From assembly GCA_002340985.1 (NCBI GenBank), contig DDNC01000013.1, positions 17,046-63,591 on the forward strand: 46,546 nucleotides of DNA. The letters run 5' to 3'. Below, in pieces: positions 41,616 to 46,546 of the stretch. Below the pieces are notes generated by a model. That model did no database searches. It saw nothing but the letters and a program-made list of their open reading frames with translations, and was not told where the DNA came from. The position numbers and the translations under genes were made by a program. This DNA is from Firmicutes bacterium UBA2530. Its GTDB lineage: Bacteria > Bacillota > Clostridia > Tissierellales > Sedimentibacteraceae. Within the stretch, counting starts at the first letter, position 1; every line of letters begins with the position of its first letter.

Positions 41616-42800
41616 TCAGCGAATTATTTCTACTTTAACCGTTTCTCCTGCTGTATATCCGTCTCTGGCCGGATTTGTAATAAGCTGTCCCGGTGAGGTC
41701 AAATTTTCAATAACAGTAGATTTGCGAAACGGAACCTGTCTCGTCTTCCATACTCCGTCGTCTTCCTGCCACAGCTCCATCTTGCAAAGTATTTCCATTC
41801 CCTTCGCATATCTGATATCCTCCTGCAGGACAGCATCAATACAGCGACGATATTCCCGGGAAATACCAAGAAAATGATTTATCAGCCCCTTTATACACCA
41901 GTCCAGACCATAGTAAGCGGCCAATGAGGGACCGGGAAGATTGATGACGGGTTTTTGATTTATAATTGAAATACACATTGGCTTGCCCGGTGCTGCCGCA
42001 ACACCATGGCATATGAAGTCGCCCCTTTCCTTTATAAGCCTCGCGTTGTAGTCCTCTTCTCCCTTTGATGAACCGCCGTTTATTATTACAATGTCAGCAC
42101 TGCTCAGTGCCTCATTAAGTACTGCCTTAGCTTGTCCGCTGTCGTCCTTTACAACAGGATAGCAGTGCGGTTCTGCTCCGGCTTCATTAAGTGTATGCCT
42201 CACAAGTATGGAATTCGAGTCAACTGACTTTCCTCTTTTAAGAGGTATACCTGCGGGAACAAGCTCATTTCCCGTCGGTATGAATGCAACTCTCGGTTTT
42301 TTCAATACAAGAACCGATGTAATTCCTCCGTGAGCCAATGCCGCTAAATCTGAAGGAGTAAGCTTAGTGCCTTTTTTCACTAAAAGCTCCCCTTTTCTTA
42401 AATAGCTGCCCTTAGAAACGATATTTTTGCCGGGTGATACAAAGCAATCCCTGTCTATTTCCAAAATTGTTTTGTCCTGGAATCGTAACTGCTCTATAGG
42501 TATCACCGCATCATATTCATCGGGGAAATCGTCTCCCGTATCTGCTCTCACATATTCTATTCCCTGAACCCACTGCGATATATCAGGAATTCCGTCTTTG
42601 AACAATTCCGATATTACACCGATGCCATCCATTGCCGAAGCACGCACTACGGGAATATCATGGACTGAAAGGGCATCCTCGGCAGCAATCCTTCCTATTG
42701 CATCATCCAGTCCGACATGTTCGCATTGCACCTCAGGCTTCCATAATGAAAATATTTGTTCAAGCACCTTTTTTCTGCTTGGTAGATTTGTCCACTCCAT
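41616..42800 (-). CDS. MoeA-like molybdopterin-binding protein
   Basis: 394 residues from the ATG after AAGGACTGAT; the longer frame overlaps the upstream methyltransferase gene. MoeA-type features: RASAMDGIG with Asp58, PTGNELVP, GGSSKGEEDYN (the GGVSVGEADY loop of E. coli MoeA), and APGKPMCIS...NLPGPSLAAYYGLDW. MoeA inserts molybdate or tungstate into adenylated molybdopterin. The loop residues deviate from standard MoeA (GGSSKGEED, NLPGPSLAA for NLPGNPVS), suggesting a paralogue specialised within this cluster. It begins five bases after the methyltransferase stop. Metal cofactor work is inference from family and neighbours. Confidence 0.85.
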   Translation of the reverse strand: MEWTNLPSRKKVLEQIFSLWKPEVQCEHVGLDDAIGRIAAEDALSVHDIPVVRASAMDGIGVISELFKDGIPDISQWVQGIEYVRADTGDDFPDEYDAVIPIEQLRFQDKTILEIDRDCFVSPGKNIVSKGSYLRKGELLVKKGTKLTPSDLAALAHGGITSVLVLKKPRVAFIPTGNELVPAGIPLKRGKSVDSNSILVRHTLNEAGAEPHCYPVVKDDSGQAKAVLNEALSSADIVIINGGSSKGEEDYNARLIKERGDFICHGVAAAPGKPMCISIINQKPVINLPGPSLAAYYGLDWCIKGLINHFLGISREYRRCIDAVLQEDIRYAKGMEILCKMELWQEDDGVWKTRQVPFRKSTVIENLTSPGQLITNPARDGYTAGETVKVEIIR

Positions 42801-42805
42801 ATATA

Positions 42806-43702
42806 TCAGTCCTTTTTCATATTTTGTCTTACATCCCACAATATCCATCCATAAACGCGCTTTGACTTCTGATAGATTTTATTGGATTCGTCGGCCCTGC
42901 TTTTGATGTAATCACGTATTTTACTTTCGATTACGTCTTTTTCCGGGAACTCCTTTGAAAAGAAGCCTGAGTAATATGATAGAAGCCTTTCATCAGCATC
43001 CACAGCCTCTTCCGTTTCCTGGGTATGGTAGTATGTTTCCGGCAAGTAGCCTCTTATCCATAAAATGTTGAACAGTGAATAAAACCATCTCTGGTCCCAT
43101 AGAGATCTCGGATTTTTTTCCATTCCGAAAACATCTCGTGCTATTTGATTTTCCAGTAAATCCTCTCCGTATATAGGACTGCAGTTAAAGCAAAATGCCC
43201 TGCTCATGCCCATTATTTTATCAAGCCCGCTTTCATCTCCCGTTCCCGGCGACATGGATGTAAAAACAAGGTCGAATTTATTTCTCCATCCCATGCTGTC
43301 TATATCAGTATTTTTAAAGTCGCACTCTGTGAACGAAATATTGGATACTCCCTTTTCCTTTCCTTGCTTCTCGCCAAGTTTCAGCATTTCCAATGATATG
43401 TCTATGCCTGTGGCATGCCCTGCAGTCTTTGCAAACTCCACAACGAACCTTCCCGGACCGCATCCTATATCAACCACCGTGCTTCCTGCCTGCAGCAACC
43501 CTCTGTTTCTCAGGAACTTTGCCGCACTGTCCACCCTGTCATCCATCTGGCGTCTGAAAAGGTTGTCACATTCCAATTCTTTTTCCCAGCTTTTGGCCCT
43601 CACATTCCATATTTCGGCGGTGTGTTTTATTCCTCCCGGTCGGCGATATTCCCACAGCTTTTTAAAGTATTCGTAATCTTTTTCCAAATTCATTAAATCC
43701 AT
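42806..43702 (-). CDS. Class I SAM-dependent methyltransferase
   Basis: 298 residues. SAM motif I VVDIGCGPGRF (76-86), the acidic end of beta2 in ATGIDISLEML, and motif II ISFTECDF; the segment LVFTSMSPGT replaces the usual post-motif loop. The N-terminal 60 residues and C-terminal 130 are specific and hint at a small-molecule substrate. The ATG lies two bases after the NTPase stop, with SD GAGG inside that gene's end, and the moeA-like gene follows at five bases, so the three are one operon. The methyl acceptor is unknown; a metal-binding small molecule or corrinoid-like cofactor is conceivable but not shown. Confidence 0.85.
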   Translation of the reverse strand: MDLMNLEKDYEYFKKLWEYRRPGGIKHTAEIWNVRAKSWEKELECDNLFRRQMDDRVDSAAKFLRNRGLLQAGSTVVDIGCGPGRFVVEFAKTAGHATGIDISLEMLKLGEKQGKEKGVSNISFTECDFKNTDIDSMGWRNKFDLVFTSMSPGTGDESGLDKIMGMSRAFCFNCSPIYGEDLLENQIARDVFGMEKNPRSLWDQRWFYSLFNILWIRGYLPETYYHTQETEEAVDADERLLSYYSGFFSKEFPEKDVIESKIRDYIKSRADESNKIYQKSKRVYGWILWDVRQNMKKD

Positions 43703-43704
43703 AA

Positions 43705-44289
43705 TTAACCTCTTCCCATATATGAATTCAGCCTGAGCAGAAGCTCCGGCCGAAGCTCGTTTTTATTTTCCGGTGTCATTGTATACAGATATCCGTTTCC
43801 TGTTATTTTTTGAACTAGCTCTCTGCGACAGTCCAAATATTCATTGTATATGAAATTGTTTCTGAGTGTGCGCTTAAGATTGTCTTCAGACTTTAGCACT
43901 CCTATACACAGTCTACCCCCTTCAAGGATACTGTACAAGGACTTTTGAAAATTCTCCGAAGCAAGCTCAATCCCGCCTACCTCATCCAGCAGCACAATCT
44001 TACATGATTCATTTTTGCACCTGTATTCAACCTGATTTATAACGTATTCCAGAATAGAAAGGTCTTTTTTGTATGTGGAAATAAATATCCCGGACTTTTC
44101 AGGGTCATATTCAGCATCTATCGGTTCAAATTTCCCGTCGAATATAACGGCTCTGAATCCCGCAATTTTTCCTTCTCTGTACAGCCTCTGCACCGTAAAA
44201 CCTTCTATTTCCGATACATGTCCGGACAACAATTGTCGTAGCAGAAATGACTTGCCTGTTCCGGGCTCTCCCTGTAAAAACAAATTCAT
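43705..44289 (-). CDS. THEP1-like nucleoside-triphosphatase
   Basis: 194 residues. Walker A GEPGTGKS (7-14) at the extreme N-terminus, EGFTVQRLYREGKIAGF as the family beta-strands, and Walker B IVLLDEVGGIEL (about 98-109) match the NTPase_1/THEP1 family. Members hydrolyse ATP or GTP slowly; their cellular role is unknown. Here it precedes the methyltransferase and the MoeA-like gene, so it might take the part that MobB-type GTPases play in cofactor delivery (inference). SD is weak (AGAAAGAGTG). A hairpin (44319-44340) separates it from the binding-protein gene. Confidence 0.85.
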   Translation of the reverse strand: MNLFLQGEPGTGKSFLLRQLLSGHVSEIEGFTVQRLYREGKIAGFRAVIFDGKFEPIDAEYDPEKSGIFISTYKKDLSILEYVINQVEYRCKNESCKIVLLDEVGGIELASENFQKSLYSILEGGRLCIGVLKSEDNLKRTLRNNFIYNEYLDCRRELVQKITGNGYLYTMTPENKNELRPELLLRLNSYMGRG

Positions 44290-44318
44290 TTACTTCACTC
44301 TTTCTGCGGTATATTCAA

Positions 44319-44340
44319 GAAGACGCCCTTAAGCGTCTTC
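44319..44340 (-). terminator. Stem-loop between the binding-protein and NTPase genes
   Basis: An 8-bp perfect stem GAAGACGC / GCGTCTTC, 6-base loop; only a short T-tract (TTGAAT) follows on the minus strand. Possibly a partial terminator that lowers expression of the enzymes relative to the binding protein. Confidence 0.55.
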
Positions 44341-44350
44341 ATCTGTAAAA

Positions 44351-45502
44351 TCAATCATTATATAGTTCGCTGAGCATCTCGTCTGTTAGGTCCAAATGGT
44401 AGAACAGCTTAAAGAATTCCTTTACTTCTTCATCCACATTGTATGTATAATATTCAGGATAAAGCTTTGCTGATAACCATCTGAGCCCGATGATGCGGTT
44501 TGGTCCCGGTGGCCTGTCCACCCAGCTGAAGGGGGCTTTAGGCGATCCAAAAACATTTCCATCTTTTACGGCAGCTATTGTAGCAAAATCCGGGTTCTTC
44601 TTTATTTCTTCCGCTGCAGCATTGCCTGTCTTATCCTGCTTTGGCTCTCCGTTTACAACCATGAACTCAGGGTTCCATGCCAAAATCTGCTCTAATGATA
44701 CCTGCACACGTCCTCCGCTCTTTGCTTCCAGGTCAGCCACGTTTATCGCACCGACCATATCAAAAATTTGTGCGTGAGATGAACCTCTCGGAGCAGTCTC
44801 CAATGAATTCACACCATTTCCGTAATAAATTGTGACCTTCTTTTCCTCCGGGATATTTGCCGCTTTAATATCTCCGAATGTTTTTTCCGCAAATGCCGCA
44901 AGCTTGTCTGCCTGCTCCTTTTCACCGAGAAGCTCTCCCAGGAAACGGTACACATCAGCAGCTTTTTCCAAATCGTTGTCCACAATTACAACAGGTATTC
45001 CAATGCTTTCTGAAAGTTTGTCAGCTTCTGCAATGGAGGCATCGTTCAATGCGGATACGTTGATTGCGATGTCAGGCTTTGCCTCAATAACTGCCTCATA
45101 GTTAATGCTGTCTCCCATGCCGAAGGAAGGAATATCATGATATTTCGGCAGAATATACTTGCGTTCATGCACATTCAGCTCATAATTCCAGCCTAAAAGC
45201 TTGTCGGGATTTACAGTATAAACATAAATTGCTGTAACAGGCCCTGTTGAGAAAACCTTATTCACTTCCGCAGGCACCGTAACCTTACGTCCTGCCATGT
45301 CGGTAATCTCTAACGTACCCGGAGTGTCAGGCTTTTGCTCTTCCTTGCCGCCTTCCTCCTTAGGAGTCTCCTGGTTTATATTTTGCTGTGCGTCAGGAGG
45401 GTTTGATACGGGAGCGTTGCTGCAGCCTGAAAGAAATGTGCCAAGCAGTAAAATTACAGCCAGTATTAAAAGCACTAAGTTTCTTTTGCTGTTTCTTAAC
45501 AT
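44351..45502 (-). CDS. ABC transporter substrate-binding lipoprotein (Fe/B12/Mo chelate class)
   Basis: 383 residues from the ATG behind GAGAGGTGGAG. Signal peptide with lipobox LSGC (Cys27), then a low-complexity Pro/Glu/Gln/Lys linker (about 30-58) and a class III periplasmic-binding-type fold: ITDMAGRKVTVPAEVNKVF, INYEAVIEAKPDIAIN and SWVDRPPGPNRIIGLRWLSAKLYPE. Class III proteins bind ferric siderophores, cobalamin, heme or (MolA) molybdate/tungstate. The MoeA-like and NTPase genes downstream favour Mo/W (inference). The cognate permease is divergent at 45692. A 13-codon leader ORF overlaps its start. Confidence 0.92.
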   Translation of the reverse strand: MLRNSKRNLVLLILAVILLLGTFLSGCSNAPVSNPPDAQQNINQETPKEEGGKEEQKPDTPGTLEITDMAGRKVTVPAEVNKVFSTGPVTAIYVYTVNPDKLLGWNYELNVHERKYILPKYHDIPSFGMGDSINYEAVIEAKPDIAINVSALNDASIAEADKLSESIGIPVVIVDNDLEKAADVYRFLGELLGEKEQADKLAAFAEKTFGDIKAANIPEEKKVTIYYGNGVNSLETAPRGSSHAQIFDMVGAINVADLEAKSGGRVQVSLEQILAWNPEFMVVNGEPKQDKTGNAAAEEIKKNPDFATIAAVKDGNVFGSPKAPFSWVDRPPGPNRIIGLRWLSAKLYPEYYTYNVDEEVKEFFKLFYHLDLTDEMLSELYND

Positions 45503-45537
45503 TTTCTCCACCTCTCTAATATAAATATTGTCAGCAT
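45496..45537 (-). CDS. Leader ORF (13 codons) overlapping the binding-protein start
   Basis: MLTIFILERWRKC, preceded by a strong SD (CGGGAGG, six bases before ATG) that is better than the one of the main gene. Its stop TAA lies 4 bases inside the binding-protein gene (overlap 45496-45502, other frame), so ribosomes finishing it would stand on the main start. Translational coupling or leader-peptide control is likely if it is translated. Confidence 0.45.
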   Translation of the reverse strand: MLTIFILERWRKC

Positions 45538-45563
45538 GAAAATCCTCCCGTTTCTAAGAAAGA

Positions 45564-45593
45564 TTGACAGCCGTCAGTGCCGTATGCTATACT
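45564..45593 (+). promoter_or_regulatory. Sigma-A promoter of the permease gene
   Basis: TTGACA (45564-45569), 18-bp spacer, TATACT (45588-45593). The leader to the ATG is about 90 bases. Confidence 0.65.
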
Positions 45594-45600
45594 TTTCATA

Positions 45601-45626
45601 TCGAATAGTTTTTAAAAAGCATTCGA
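45601..45626. promoter_or_regulatory. Palindrome at the predicted transcription start (putative operator)
   Basis: TCGAAT-AG-TTTTT / AAAAA-GC-ATTCGA, a 26-bp inverted repeat with two central mismatched positions per arm, starting 7 bases after the -10 box. Position and symmetry suggest a dimeric repressor site. Confidence 0.5.
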
Positions 45627-45691
45627 CACTTGTTACAATATTAGCATTACAAGCCATATTCTGTCAAGAAATTCTTATTAGGACATCTGCC

Positions 45692-46546
45692 ATGGAACAA
45701 ACATACAAGATTGAACAAAAAAAACTTGCTGCAAAATATAACAGAAAAATTGTATTATTTTTTATCCTGATGATTATTACACTTCTCGTTTCATTTTGGA
45801 TCGGATACTATTCACTTTCTCCCACACAAATTTGGAGGGCATTTTTGTTTGGTTTGGGAATACCCGTGGAAGTAGAGCCTCAGGCTGTGACAATATTCTG
45901 GAAAATACGGCTTCCTCGCATACTGTCGGCCTTGTTGATAGGTTCATCTTTATCAGTTGCAGGCTCCGTATATCAGGGAATGTTTCACAACCCTCTTGTA
46001 TCACCTGACATTTTGGGCGTTTCTGCCGGAGCAGGTCTCGGAGCAGCCTTTTCTATCTTTTGGGGTTTTCCCTATTGGTACACACAAATTTTTGCTTTTT
46101 TCGGAGGAGTTGCCGCCGTTGTCCTTTCCTACTTGGTGAGCAGGAGCTCCGTTCATTCGCAGACACTGAGCCTTGTACTGACCGGCACAATGATAAGCAC
46201 TCTCTGCAATTCGTCTGTTACAATGCTTAAATATCTTTCTGATCCAAATGACGTGCTTCCGCAGATTACATTCTGGCTTATGGGAAGTCTTACAAAGGTG
46301 ACCATGGACGGCGTTATATGGAGTGCGTTTCCTATTGCTGTTGGTCTGGCTGTTATACTGCTTATGCGCTGGCAGCTGAACCTGTTATCCCTGAATGATG
46401 AAGAAGCTCAAAGCATGGGAATGAATCCGCGCATATACAGAGTAATTTTTATTTCGGCTTCCACACTGTTAAGTGCATCAGCAGTATGCCTTGGGGGTCT
46501 CATAGGATGGGTTGGACTTATGGTTCCCCATATGGCTCGCGCCATA
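45692..46546 (+). CDS. FecCD-family ABC transporter permease (3' end outside window)
   Basis: 285 codons without stop up to the window edge. FecCD hallmarks: IRLPRILSALLIGSSLSVAGSVYQGMFHNPLVSPDILGVSAGAG, the FWLMGSL segment, and LGGLIGWVGLMVPHMAR near the end, where the ATPase-coupling loop lies. About eight of ten membrane helices are included. Proteins of this family form the channel for Fe-siderophore, cobalamin or (MolB) molybdate importers. It is divergent from its probable binding protein (44351-45502); the ATPase gene should follow to the right of the window. SD is weak (TTAGGA). Confidence 0.93.
   Translation, partial: MEQTYKIEQKKLAAKYNRKIVLFFILMIITLLVSFWIGYYSLSPTQIWRAFLFGLGIPVEVEPQAVTIFWKIRLPRILSALLIGSSLSVAGSVYQGMFHNPLVSPDILGVSAGAGLGAAFSIFWGFPYWYTQIFAFFGGVAAVVLSYLVSRSSVHSQTLSLVLTGTMISTLCNSSVTMLKYLSDPNDVLPQITFWLMGSLTKVTMDGVIWSAFPIAVGLAVILLMRWQLNLLSLNDEEAQSMGMNPRIYRVIFISASTLLSASAVCLGGLIGWVGLMVPHMARAI

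Noticed and set aside
45512..45691. Moco or cobalamin riboswitch in the divergent control region
   Set aside because: No conserved core of either class was recognised, and the region is explained by a promoter, a palindrome and the leader ORF.
1..46546. CRISPR array, tRNA, rRNA, insertion sequence or prophage
   Set aside because: No regular direct repeats, no cloverleaf or rRNA-like stretch and no transposase, integrase or phage gene was found on either strand by reading.

Overview
The window reads as a chromosomal segment of an anaerobic, endospore-forming, Gram-positive member of the Clostridia or Tissierellia (Sedimentibacter-like; the genus cannot be proven from this sequence). Grounds: moderately low GC, strong AGGAGG ribosome binding sites, sigma-A promoters often with TG-extended -10 boxes, a rubrerythrin, an S-layer-homology protein, sporulation-associated families (YtaF, YtvI, Gate-domain pair), an orphan adenine methyltransferase closely resembling C. 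difficile CamA, and the Firmicutes order dnaE-pfkA-pyk-ytvI. It is almost all coding. I saw no rRNA, tRNA, CRISPR array, insertion sequence or prophage, and no gene-free stretch longer than about 300 bases.

Layout. 1-6100: start of a response regulator, a secreted GH26-type glycosidase, a pair of small Gate-domain membrane proteins, histidyl-tRNA synthetase, D-serine ammonia-lyase with an unusual leader, and the DUF2922/DUF1659 pair. 6100-16000: the CamA-like methyltransferase followed directly by an SLH surface protein, then peptidase T, a LUD-domain protein and the SbcD/SbcC nuclease. 16000-20000: guanine deaminase, YtaF, cyclophilin and a cysteine-rich protein of unknown function that may belong to the spore surface. 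20000-30200 (minus strand): cls, a split chromate transporter (chrA-chrA), dnaE, pfkA, pyk and ytvI, probably one transcription unit. 30200-37200: CstA, a DUF368 polyprenyl-phosphate transporter, rubrerythrin, a zinc-dependent phospholipase C-like protein, a 42-residue membrane microprotein, Ogt, a soluble histidine kinase and a PflX-type radical SAM protein. 37200-40800: a large LuxR/MalT-type ATPase regulator and a solo B3/B4-domain protein.

40800-46546 is the most system-like part. A lipoprotein metal/chelate-binding protein is followed on the minus strand by a THEP1-like NTPase, a SAM methyltransferase and a MoeA-like molybdopterin-binding protein. A FecCD-type permease diverges on the plus strand and runs off the window end. 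Together they suggest a molybdate/tungstate (MolABC-type) or other metal uptake-and-cofactor module. The divergent control region holds a promoter, a palindrome at the predicted transcription start, and a 13-codon leader ORF overlapping the binding-protein start. A truncated, apparently decayed lipoprotein gene sits at the cluster's downstream edge.

All family calls come from reading motifs. No database search was run, and comparisons with known proteins are from memory.
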